A stretch of 42,140 nucleotides of DNA from Hoylesella timonensis S9-PR14 (lineage in GTDB: Bacteria; Bacteroidota; Bacteroidia; Bacteroidales; Bacteroidaceae): assembly GCF_000762405.1 (NCBI RefSeq), contig NZ_JRPQ01000001.1, positions 1 through 42,140 on the forward strand, given 5' to 3'. The notes under the pieces were generated by a model that searched no databases, was not told where the DNA came from, and saw only the letters and a list, made by a program, of their open reading frames with translations. Positions 16,601 through 23,774 of the stretch are shown piece by piece. The number at the start of each line of letters is the position of its first letter. The first letter of the stretch is position 1. The position numbers and the translations under genes are program-made.

Positions 16601-16640
16601 AAAAAAAACGCTGTGCAGAATTCTGTACAGCGTTTTTTAT
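16601..16640. terminator. Bidirectional terminator between kbl and the acyl-CoA ligase
   Basis: AACGCTGTGCAGAA (16607-16620) and TTCTGTACAGCGTT (16621-16634) form a long stem with one wobble, flanked by an A run on the left and a T run on the right. It can end both convergent transcripts. Confidence 0.85.
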
Positions 16641-16657
16641 GCAATATCGTTGGCAAT

Positions 16658-18322
16658 CTATGATTTCTTTTGGTTATCTTTCTCTCTGATTTCCACTCGA
16701 CGAATTTTTCCACTGATGGTTTTTGGCAGTTCGTCCACAAACTCGATGACACGGGGATATTTGTAGGGAGCCGTTTCGTGCTTCACGTGATTTTGTAACT
16801 CCTTGATGAGCGTGTCATCGGCTTTCGACTTCCATTCATCCGCCAATACCACAGTAGCTTTCACCACCATGCCGCGAATGTCATCAGGTACGCCTGTGAT
16901 AGCACACTCTACAACAGCAGGGTGGGTCATGAGTGCACTCTCTACTTCGAACGGACCGATGCGATAGCCTGAACTCTTGATGACATCGTCCGAACGACCG
17001 ACGAACCAGTAATAGCCGTCTTGGTCGCGCCATGCCATATCGCCTGTATGGTAATAGCCATGGTGCCATATTTTCAGTGTTAGGTTTTGGTCACGGTAAT
17101 AGCCTTTGAACAAACCGATTGGTTTTTTATTTCCGATATAGATACAGATTTCTCCCTTTTCACCATCCTCGCATTGGGTGTCATCGCTTCTGAGCAGTTG
17201 TACATCATATTGCGGATTGGGTTTTCCCATAGAGCCTGGCTTAGGTGTCTGCCACGGGAATGTTCCTAATGTCATGGTGGTCTCGGTTTGTCCAAAGCCT
17301 TCCATGAGTTGGATGCCCGTTAGTTGGAAAAACTTTTGGTACACGGCGGGGTTGAGGGCTTCGCCTGCCGTGGTACAATAGCGCAGGGCACTCAAGTCGT
17401 ATTTGGAGAAGTCTTCTCGAATCATAAAGCGATAGACCGTTGGTGGTGCGCAAAATGAGGTGATATGGTATTTCTCCATTTGTCTCATGAGTGATGGTGC
17501 ATTAAACTTCTCATGATCATAGACAAAAACAACCGCTCCTGCAAACCATTGTCCATAGAGCTTCCCCCACACGGCTTTTCCCCATCCCGTGTCAGCCACT
17601 GTGAGATGGATGCTGTCTTCTTGCAGATTGTGCCAGTAAACACCTGTTGTGATGTGTCCCAAGGCATATAGAAAGTCGTGCGCCACCATCTTTGGTTCGC
17701 CACTGGTACCACTGGTAAAATACATCAACATGGTGTCTTCATTGGTGTTCACGTATTTGGGACGAACAAATGGAGGTGCTTGTTTCCATTCTTTCTCCCA
17801 GTTGTGGAAGTCTGGATGTACGGTTTCTCCAATGCTAATCACCGTTTCAACGGTTGGACTCTTGGGTAAGGCTGCTCGAATTTGCTCAATAATATAGGTG
17901 TCGTCTGCACAGACAATGGCTTTGACACTGGCTCGCTGATTGCGATAGATGATGTCGTGCGTGGTCAGCATGTGGGTGGCAGGGATGGCTACTGCTCCTA
18001 ACTTATGCAGGCCCAGCATAGCCAGCCACCATTGGTAATGACGCTTCAAGATGAGCATTACTTTGTCGCCATGCCCAATGCCCAAACTCTGAAAATAAGC
18101 AGCGGTCTGGTCTGTTTGTTCTTTTAAGTCTTGAAACGTAAATCTTAACTCTGCGCCTTGCTCATTGGTCCATAGCAATGCTAACTTATCTGGTCTTTCT
18201 TCTGCCCATACGTCCATGACGTCATAAGCAAAATTAAAATTCTCGGGTACCTTAAAGTGCAAATTCGCCTTGAAATCTTCCTCTGAAGTAAACGAAGTTT
18301 GCGTTAAAAATCTTTCTACCAT
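16658..18322 (-). CDS. AMP-forming acyl-CoA synthetase
   Basis: Adenylates a carboxylic acid and transfers it to CoA. The ATG at 18322 gives MVERFLTQTSFTSEEDFKAN and 554 residues; the longer frame runs back through the regulator gene and is discarded. Signatures are the P-loop YFTSGTSGEPK, GFGQTETT, YHTGDMAWRDQDGYYWFVGR, GRSDDVIKSSGYRIGPFEVE and the catalytic lysine in KTISGKIRRVEIR. It resembles acetyl-/medium-chain acyl-CoA synthetases; the acid cannot be named. It starts 13 bases after the stop of the XRE-cupin regulator, so the two form an operon in which the regulator probably senses the pathway. Confidence 0.9.
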   Translation of the reverse strand: MVERFLTQTSFTSEEDFKANLHFKVPENFNFAYDVMDVWAEERPDKLALLWTNEQGAELRFTFQDLKEQTDQTAAYFQSLGIGHGDKVMLILKRHYQWWLAMLGLHKLGAVAIPATHMLTTHDIIYRNQRASVKAIVCADDTYIIEQIRAALPKSPTVETVISIGETVHPDFHNWEKEWKQAPPFVRPKYVNTNEDTMLMYFTSGTSGEPKMVAHDFLYALGHITTGVYWHNLQEDSIHLTVADTGWGKAVWGKLYGQWFAGAVVFVYDHEKFNAPSLMRQMEKYHITSFCAPPTVYRFMIREDFSKYDLSALRYCTTAGEALNPAVYQKFFQLTGIQLMEGFGQTETTMTLGTFPWQTPKPGSMGKPNPQYDVQLLRSDDTQCEDGEKGEICIYIGNKKPIGLFKGYYRDQNLTLKIWHHGYYHTGDMAWRDQDGYYWFVGRSDDVIKSSGYRIGPFEVESALMTHPAVVECAITGVPDDIRGMVVKATVVLADEWKSKADDTLIKELQNHVKHETAPYKYPRVIEFVDELPKTISGKIRRVEIREKDNQKKS

Positions 18323-18335
18323 GAACTTATGTGTT

Positions 18336-18890
18336 TTAGATAACGATACACAAAAAACGACAAGGCTCGTCATTGACGGCGCGCATGCAGTGCATCTTCG
18401 AGGAGTCAAAATAGATGCTGTCACCTGGTTGTAGTACCAGAACCTTGTCTTCTATTGTAATCTCCAGAGTTCCTTCAATGATGATGTCAAACTCTTGACC
18501 CTTGTGTGTATTCTTATTATATTTCTCATTATCTGGCAGCGGGTCTACTTGAACTAAAAACGGGTCTACTTTCCTACCCCTAAAGCCACTCGCCAAACTT
18601 TGAAATTTGTATTCTTGATGTCTGTCAACGGTCATTCCTTGCCCCTTACGGGTAATGAAATAAGAGCTCATGCGAGGCTCCTCACCAAACAGCAACACGT
18701 CGAGCGCAATGCCATAGTGCTTGGATATTCGCGTTAACCGGTAGAGTGAGGGGTCGGCTTCTCCCGCCTCAATCTTTTTGTAATGCTCTGTCGAGATGTT
18801 ACACAGTTGCGCAATCTCTTCGGCTGGGATGTTCAAGACCTCTCGCAGTCCTTTCAGTCGCTGTCCTATTTGTTTTATTGACTCTTCCAT
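18336..18890 (-). CDS. XRE-family regulator with a C-terminal cupin domain
   Basis: A 184-residue transcription regulator. An N-terminal helix-turn-helix (about residues 8-62; LRGVLNIPAEEIAQLCNIST-like layout) is followed by a cupin barrel (about 105-184) with VLVLQPGDSIYFDSSKMHCM, the usual small-ligand pocket. Such XRE-cupin proteins commonly control neighbouring metabolic genes in response to a small molecule. Its close coupling to the acyl-CoA ligase suggests that the ligand is the acid, the acyl-CoA or a related metabolite. A perfect 7-1-7 palindrome near the predicted start site (18919-18933) suggests autoregulation. Confidence 0.9.
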   Translation of the reverse strand: MEESIKQIGQRLKGLREVLNIPAEEIAQLCNISTEHYKKIEAGEADPSLYRLTRISKHYGIALDVLLFGEEPRMSSYFITRKGQGMTVDRHQEYKFQSLASGFRGRKVDPFLVQVDPLPDNEKYNKNTHKGQEFDIIIEGTLEITIEDKVLVLQPGDSIYFDSSKMHCMRAVNDEPCRFLCIVI

Positions 18891-18918
18891 GCGTTGTTAT
18901 ATTAATAATGTGTGGTAT

Positions 18919-18933
18919 TCAGGAAATTCCTGA
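18919..18933. promoter_or_regulatory. Palindromic operator candidate for the XRE-cupin regulator
   Basis: TCAGGAAATTCCTGA is a perfect 7-1-7 inverted repeat placed just downstream of the -7 box and over the predicted transcription start. A repressor bound there would block initiation. Confidence 0.6.
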
Positions 18934-18941
18934 TAGCCGTT

Positions 18942-18949
18942 CAAAAGTA
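18942..18949 (-). promoter_or_regulatory. -7 box of the regulator-ligase operon
   Basis: On the minus strand TACTTTTG fits TAnnTTTG, with the transcription start expected near 18935. No clear TTTG is found 19-21 bases upstream, which fits a weak or activator-dependent promoter. Confidence 0.55.
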
Positions 18950-19010
18950 TAAAAACCTTTTGGAATAGAATTTACCTTTTTGTTATGTAGTACTAACAAT
19001 TGTTGATAAA

Positions 19011-19046
19011 TAATAAAAAATGCACAGACCCTTATTGCCTGTGCAT
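19011..19046 (-). terminator. Terminator downstream of pspC
   Basis: ATGCACAG (19020-19027) and CTGTGCAT (19039-19046) pair perfectly. On the minus strand the stem is followed by TTTTTTATTATT. It lies about 140 bases after the pspC stop. Confidence 0.7.
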
Positions 19047-19183
19047 AAAATATAAGATATCGAGAGAAATTGAAGTATTCATTTCTTAGCCTTTACCAAA
19101 TCTTGCGGACATACTCCCCCCTTTTACACCGACGCAGCGTACACACCGAGTCGATATGTTTGGAAAGGGTTGGCAATGCCATG

Positions 19184-19363
19184 TTATTTCTTTGGAAGAA
19201 TCATCCACAAAAGAATGTAGAGAATCACTCCGCTAAAAGCGGTGAACAAGGTGATAACGGCATAAAGCGCACGAACTAATGTTTTGTCTAAATCAAAATA
19301 TTCGGCAATTCCGCCACATACGCCACCAATCTTTTTGTCATTTGACAATGTCAGTTTTTTCAT
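19184..19363 (-). CDS. pspC: PspC-domain small membrane protein
   Basis: A 59-residue inner-membrane protein when started at the ATG at 19363 (MKKLTLSNDKKIGGVCGGIA); the longer frame adds a Lys/Arg leader with no family support. The pattern is that of the PspC domain: a basic N terminus, the GGVCGGIAEYFDLDKTLVRA block, then one hydrophobic helix (about residues 35-55, LFTAFSGVILYILLWMILP). PspC proteins act in envelope stress responses in other bacteria; no PspA is seen here. It is likely a single-gene unit with the hairpin at 19020-19046 as terminator. Confidence 0.85.
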   Translation of the reverse strand: MKKLTLSNDKKIGGVCGGIAEYFDLDKTLVRALYAVITLFTAFSGVILYILLWMILPKK

Positions 19364-19477
19364 TTTTCTTTTCCTTTCTTTTAGTGAGTGTTTAGAAGTG
19401 TATCGTGTTGCCACCTATGCAGTCTGTGCTTCCCTGTTTTGGGGTAAGGAATGCACAAAATGTTTGGCTGAAATGAC

Positions 19478-19951
19478 TTACATCTTGAAAACTAACTCGT
19501 GGAGCAAGTCTATGATTTCAAATTCTTGGACTCCTTCTTTCACCACAATCATTATGGTGTCGTCGCCAGCTATGGTTCCTAATATCTCGGGTATGTTACT
19601 GTTGTCAATGTTATAAGCGATACTGCTGGCGTAACCTGGGCGTGTTTTGATGACTCCAATATTCCCAGAAAACTGGATGGACAGAAACCCAGGTGTCAAC
19701 ATCATTTCGCGAGCGGGAAGAGGCTTCTGTACCCTGCGGTACATCGTCTCATTGGGAAGTACATATACGTATCTGCCGTTCATGCTGGCGGCTTTTGCCA
19801 CTTTCAGCTGTTTAAGGTCGCGGCTCAATGTCGCTTGTGTAACAATAAATCCTTCTGCCTCTAAGGCTTCCAACAATTCTTTCTGACTTCCTATTTCTTG
19901 GCTCGATATGAGTAGCTTAATTGCTTCAAGTCTGTCGTTCTTAAATCTCAT
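19478..19951 (-). CDS. argR: Arginine repressor
   Basis: Arginine-responsive transcription regulator. The 157-residue protein has an N-terminal winged helix (ALEAEGFIVTQATLSRDLKQ, about residues 27-46) and a C-terminal hexamerisation/arginine-binding domain with EILGTIAGDDTIMIVV (GTIAGDDT is the family signature). The length is typical. The promoter at 19980-20009 fits the Bacteroidota consensus. A TGAATA half-site resembling part of an ARG box lies between promoter and start and could allow autoregulation, but this is weak. No arginine gene is adjacent. Confidence 0.95.
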   Translation of the reverse strand: MRFKNDRLEAIKLLISSQEIGSQKELLEALEAEGFIVTQATLSRDLKQLKVAKAASMNGRYVYVLPNETMYRRVQKPLPAREMMLTPGFLSIQFSGNIGVIKTRPGYASSIAYNIDNSNIPEILGTIAGDDTIMIVVKEGVQEFEIIDLLHELVFKM

Positions 19952-19979
19952 TTATTGTAACTTTATACGTTTCTATTCA

Positions 19980-20009
19980 CAAAATTAAAAATATCTGCAT
20001 AATAGGCAA
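19980..20009 (-). promoter_or_regulatory. argR promoter
   Basis: On the minus strand TTG (20009-20007), 19 bases, TAATTTTG (19987-19980), with the start site about 22 bases before the argR ATG. The -33 element is TTG instead of full TTTG. Confidence 0.5.
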
Positions 20010-20249
20010 GTAATTTATCGCTAAAAAAGCTTTATTTCGACAATTATTAACAAAAACGATTGATAAATTTGTCGTTTCCAATGCTGTCATTGCATAGATA
20101 TGTTGGTATCGTATGCTCTCCTCTCTGCTTTATCCGTTGTTTGAGCCGATAGGACTGGCGTGCTGTTTGGAAGTATTCAGGTAGTTGGAGGTCCTTTGAA
20201 AAGAGACAAGTATTTTGGAACGTAACGCATTGCATTGTAAAAAAAGTAG

Positions 20250-20257
20250 TATCTTTG
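20250..20257 (+). promoter_or_regulatory. -7 box of the secreted esterase gene
   Basis: TATCTTTG fits TAnnTTTG and lies 22 bases before the ATG at 20280. No -33 TTTG is found at the usual distance. Confidence 0.4.
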
Positions 20258-20279
20258 TCCAACAGCAAATCATGAAACG

Positions 20280-21485
20280 ATGAAATTGGTTCAACTAAAT
20301 GCAAAATGGAGCCTTTGTCTGATAGGGTTCTGTTGTTTCAGTCTTCACCTGTTTGGACAGTCAAAGCGTGCCATGCGTGAACGTGCGATGGCTAAGCCCG
20401 AAGTGGCACTGGTGGGAGAGCGATTGAAGAAAGATTGGGTAAAGCTCACCAAGGCACGGTTAGGACTTTATTACCGTCAGCGTACGCTGACCCATAATGG
20501 CGTTATAATGCCGTTGTGGTGGGTGACCTACGGTGAAAAACCTGCCGATGGTTACAGCTTGTTTATCTCACTGCATGGGGGTGGTGGAACGACTCAAGAG
20601 ACGAACAACCAGCAGTGGGAGAACCAAAAATATCTTTACCGTCCCCAACAGGCGGTTTATGTGGCACCTCGTGCGCCATGGAATTTGTGGGATATGTGGT
20701 GTCACAAAGGCATCGACCCGCTCTACGAACAACTCATTCAGATGTGTGTGGCTTTCGAGGGCGTCAATCCCGACAAGGTGTATCTTATGGGCTATTCGGC
20801 TGGTGGCGATGGCGTGTGGCGTATGGCTCCACGCATGGCAGACTCGTGGGCAGCAGCTTCGATGATGGCAGGACATCCGGGGGATGTGTCATTGCTGAAT
20901 TTGCGCAACACGCCTTTCATGATTTGGTGTGGTGAACACGATGCTGCTTACAATCGTAATACGTTGGCAGCACAGCGAGGATTACAAATGGACTCGCTGC
21001 AGCAGCACGACCCTTTGGGATATGTTCATCAAACACATATTATAAAAGGTGTGGGGCATTGGATGAATCGGGTTGATTCTGCTGCCGTGCCATGGATGAC
21101 AAAGTTCAGACGCAATCCATATCCAAAGAAGATTGTTTGGCAACAAGCCGAAGTGGTGAAGCCTTATTTCTATTGGTTGGGCGTGCCACCAGCAGAATTG
21201 GCACCGGGTAAAATGCTCAGGGCTTATATCCAAGGCAATTGTGTCCACATCACGCAGTGTGATTACACAACGCTTACGCTTTATCTCAATGACGAGTTGG
21301 TGGATTTGGATAAGTTCGTCACTGTTAAATACGGCAAGCGAGTGTTGTTCAAAGGACGTCTGAAGCGCAAGGAATCCACGATGCGACAGACACTTTTTGA
21401 GCGCAATGACTGGAGTTATATGTTTCCTACCAGTGTCACTGTGACCATGAAACTGAAAAAAGCAAATCTTAAATCGAAAGAATGA
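20280..21485 (+). CDS. Secreted alpha/beta-hydrolase (esterase-like)
   Basis: Probable periplasmic or surface esterase. The 401 residues start with a signal peptide (WSLCLIGFCCFSLHLFGQS). The alpha/beta-hydrolase domain has the oxyanion loop LHGGGG (residues 98-103), the nucleophile elbow GYSAGG (Ser173), Asp221 in WCGEHDAAYN and His260 in KGVGHWMN, a complete catalytic triad. It resembles polyhydroxybutyrate-depolymerase/feruloyl-esterase-like proteins. A beta-rich C-terminal extension (about 290-395) is of unknown role. The stop overlaps the start of the thioesterase gene by 4 bases. A tiny ATG-AAA-CGA-TGA frame overlaps its own start. The substrate is unknown. Confidence 0.8.
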   Translation: MKLVQLNAKWSLCLIGFCCFSLHLFGQSKRAMRERAMAKPEVALVGERLKKDWVKLTKARLGLYYRQRTLTHNGVIMPLWWVTYGEKPADGYSLFISLHGGGGTTQETNNQQWENQKYLYRPQQAVYVAPRAPWNLWDMWCHKGIDPLYEQLIQMCVAFEGVNPDKVYLMGYSAGGDGVWRMAPRMADSWAAASMMAGHPGDVSLLNLRNTPFMIWCGEHDAAYNRNTLAAQRGLQMDSLQQHDPLGYVHQTHIIKGVGHWMNRVDSAAVPWMTKFRRNPYPKKIVWQQAEVVKPYFYWLGVPPAELAPGKMLRAYIQGNCVHITQCDYTTLTLYLNDELVDLDKFVTVKYGKRVLFKGRLKRKESTMRQTLFERNDWSYMFPTSVTVTMKLKKANLKSKE

Positions 21486-21856
21486 TGATATTAAAAGAAG
21501 GATTATCGCATACCAGTGTTTTAACCGTTACCGAAGCCTATACGGCGCAAGCCTTGGGTTCTGGCGATCTTCCCGTGTTGGGTACACCTGCCATGTTGGC
21601 ACTCATGGAGAACGCTGCCATGTTGGCTGTGGCAAACGAATTGGATGAGGGGCAAACCACAGTGGGAGGTTATCTCGGTGCATCGCATGTCAAGCCCAGC
21701 AAGCTCGGTGCAACTGTAGAGGCTACAGCAACCTTAACAAAGGTAGACCGCCGCAAGCTCTCATTCCATGTTGTCGCAAAGGAGAATGGTGAAGTGATTG
21801 GCGAGGGCGAGCATCTCCGCTTTATCGTGGACAGGCAACGCTTCATGCAGGGATGA
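21482..21856 (+). CDS. FlK-family hotdog thioesterase
   Basis: Small hotdog-fold acyl-CoA thioesterase of 124 residues, cytosolic. It carries the FlK-type triad T35, E43 and H69 (in LGTPAM, LMENAAM and GASHVKPSK); the T-E and E-H spacings (8 and 26) equal those of the fluoroacetyl-CoA thioesterase FlK (T42, E50, H76). Fluoroacetate is not a likely substrate in this context; related proteins are general small acyl-CoA thioesterases. The ATG overlaps the stop of the secreted esterase (ATGA), so translation is probably coupled although the two proteins act in different compartments. Confidence 0.82.
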   Translation: MMILKEGLSHTSVLTVTEAYTAQALGSGDLPVLGTPAMLALMENAAMLAVANELDEGQTTVGGYLGASHVKPSKLGATVEATATLTKVDRRKLSFHVVAKENGEVIGEGEHLRFIVDRQRFMQG

Positions 21857-22189
21857 TAAGGCTTCTTGTCTTGTCATGACTTGACGAATATAATGCTTAA
21901 GGTTGAGAGAGGAGAAGTGCGCCACTTTTAATATCTACCCTTCCTGATGAGTTGCTTGATGTTCAAATATCATTGATTGTCAGGTAGAGGAAGGTAACTG
22001 CCAAATTGCTGGACAAATGGTATAGCATATTTTGAATATTTGAAACCTGTCTTTCCGCCTTTCCTAAATTCATAAAATATGGGTGGCTTTTATCGATGGA
22101 GGAGAGCGAGAGTATCATAACTATATCACCGAAGTTTGGTCATTTTCGGTTCCTATTTTGCATAGAAAAACAGCTGAAAGTGTGCTGAA

Positions 22190-22268
22190 TCAATGCTTTA
22201 GTGGTTCAATAGTAGCTTAGAAGGAGGCTTATATACATGCAATTGTTGCCTTGACTCAATGCTTTAGT
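22190..22268 (+). repeat. Dispersed repeat TCAATGCTTTAGT, copies 2 and 3
   Basis: Exact 13-mers at 22190-22202 and 22256-22268, 66 bases apart in direct orientation, the second preceded by CATGCAATTG as in the 6.7-kb copy. Two direct copies bracketing a short segment may be ends or remnants of a small mobile element. Confidence 0.6.
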
Positions 22269-22427
22269 ACGCCAAAAGCATTCTCTTTGACAAAAAACAT
22301 ATTCCTTGTCTCGTTTACAGGTTCTTCTTTCCTATTTCACAAGTTTTCATCAATATTTTTTGTCATTTACGTTTATAAAAAAGATGGAGGTGTGGCAAAG
22401 TTTTACCACTGGTGAAAAGATGGACTC

Positions 22428-22458
22428 TAACATCTTGTCTCTCTGTTAAAAGATGTTA
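22428..22458. promoter_or_regulatory. Inverted repeat 77 bases before fecR
   Basis: TAACATCTT (22428-22436) and AAGATGTTA (22450-22458) are perfect complements with a 13-base loop. The right arm overlaps the third AAAAGATG direct repeat. There is no T tail, so it is more likely a protein-binding site or mRNA structure than a terminator. Confidence 0.45.
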
Positions 22459-22534
22459 TTTCTGAAGAAAAATCGTGCTTGTGTGTCTACAAATTCTTAC
22501 TTACGTTGTCTTACCGTTAAATTTTTGAGTAACC

Positions 22535-23707
22535 ATGGATACTGAAGAACAAATACCTAAGTCTTACGAAGACTTCTTGCTGGCAGAGGATGGCAGTTTT
22601 GTCATTTGGCGTCTCACGGGCGATTCTGAATTAGGCGCCCATTGGGAGGAGTACAGACAAAGTCATCCTGAGTTGGAGCAAGAGATACAGAAAGCTATAC
22701 GTGTTGCCGACAGCATACGCCTTAACGATTTTGTGTACAGTGAAGGCGAAACCTTGCTTCAAAACATTCAATGTAGCATTGCCCAGCAACATAAGCGGCA
22801 GCAATGGTATCGTTGGGTGGCTGTTGCAGCCATGTTGGTGCTTTTGGCTCTTCCATTAGGTTATTTGGCTCTTGGACGATGGGGTGCGGATCAGGCTTAC
22901 CAAGAAAACCTTGTTGCCAAAGCGCAGGGTACAGATGTCGTGCTAACTGTTGGGGGTAAAAGTGTGTCCGTGTCCTCTGCGGATCCCATAGTCGTCAGCA
23001 AGGGGTGCGTGTATGGAAGAGACAGGATGAAACCACTGTTGAGCGGTGATAGGTGTAATATATCCGTTCCTTATGGGAAGCATGTTGCGATGTTGCTGGA
23101 TGATGGCTCACAATTGTGGGTGAATGCCAATACGCAGGTGGAGGTGCCCACTCGCTTTGGTAGAACAGCGAGGGATATAAGGGTGAATGGCGAGGTTTAT
23201 GTTGATGTGGTGCATCAGCCATCTCGACCTTTTACCGTTTACACAAAGGACATGAATGTGGCGGTTCATGGTACGAGTTTCGGTGTGTCAGCATACCATG
23301 ATGACAGTACACCATCGGTGGTGCTTGTTAAAGGAAAGGTTACGGTGCAGTCGACTACAGGACAGTCGGTAGCCATGTCGCCAAATGAGCAAGTTCGACT
23401 CGTTGGCAACCGTATGGAGAAGCGTGGGGTTGATGTACGTTCATATGTAAGTTGGAAAGATAACTATTTGTTGTTTGATAACACCCCTATAACGGAGGTG
23501 TTCCAACAGGTGGGCAAGTATTATGGCATTGTACTTACGGCAGTTGATAGCCATGCAATGCAGCAAAATATTACAGGTAAGTTGTATCTGTCGAACCGTG
23601 TCGAAGGCGTACTTGATGCCATTGCCTTGCTCACTCATGCTACATATATTATACATAACAGTAAGGTAGAGTTTTCGAAACGTACGGAAAGAGAGCCATC
23701 CACGTAA
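22535..23707 (+). CDS. FecR-family anti-sigma factor
   Basis: Single-pass inner-membrane anti-sigma factor that relays the signal from the transducing SusC receptor to an ECF sigma factor. In the 390 residues, a cytoplasmic N-terminal region is followed by a transmembrane helix (WVAVAAMLVLLALPLGYLAL, about residues 93-112) and a periplasmic FecR domain (about 170-290) with YGKHVAMLLDDGSQLWVNAN and GEVYVDVVHQPSRPFTVYTK, then a DUF4974-like C-terminal domain (about 310-380; FDNTPITEVFQQVGKYYGI). It is 67 bases before SusC. The expected sigma factor gene is not upstream; the only ECF gene of the window is at 34997-35620. Confidence 0.92.
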   Translation: MDTEEQIPKSYEDFLLAEDGSFVIWRLTGDSELGAHWEEYRQSHPELEQEIQKAIRVADSIRLNDFVYSEGETLLQNIQCSIAQQHKRQQWYRWVAVAAMLVLLALPLGYLALGRWGADQAYQENLVAKAQGTDVVLTVGGKSVSVSSADPIVVSKGCVYGRDRMKPLLSGDRCNISVPYGKHVAMLLDDGSQLWVNANTQVEVPTRFGRTARDIRVNGEVYVDVVHQPSRPFTVYTKDMNVAVHGTSFGVSAYHDDSTPSVVLVKGKVTVQSTTGQSVAMSPNEQVRLVGNRMEKRGVDVRSYVSWKDNYLLFDNTPITEVFQQVGKYYGIVLTAVDSHAMQQNITGKLYLSNRVEGVLDAIALLTHATYIIHNSKVEFSKRTEREPST

Positions 23708-23774
23708 CGAGTGCAGAATAACTTTTGATGATAAAAACTAATAAAATATCACTAACCTAAATTTATAAACTAAT

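Larger units (their letters stand above)
21857..22534. other. 678-bp intergenic region upstream of the polysaccharide locus
   Basis: No convincing gene on either strand. It holds two copies of TCAATGCTTTAGT (22190-22202 and 22256-22268), three AAAAGATG direct repeats (22379-22386, 22415-22422, 22448-22455) and a 9-bp inverted repeat (22428-22436 with 22450-22458). No TAnnTTTG promoter with proper spacing was found before fecR, which would fit control by an alternative sigma factor. Confidence 0.6.

Noticed and set aside
19070..19279. 69-codon plus-strand frame
   Set aside because: Overlaps the pspC terminator and the antisense of pspC; no family likeness.
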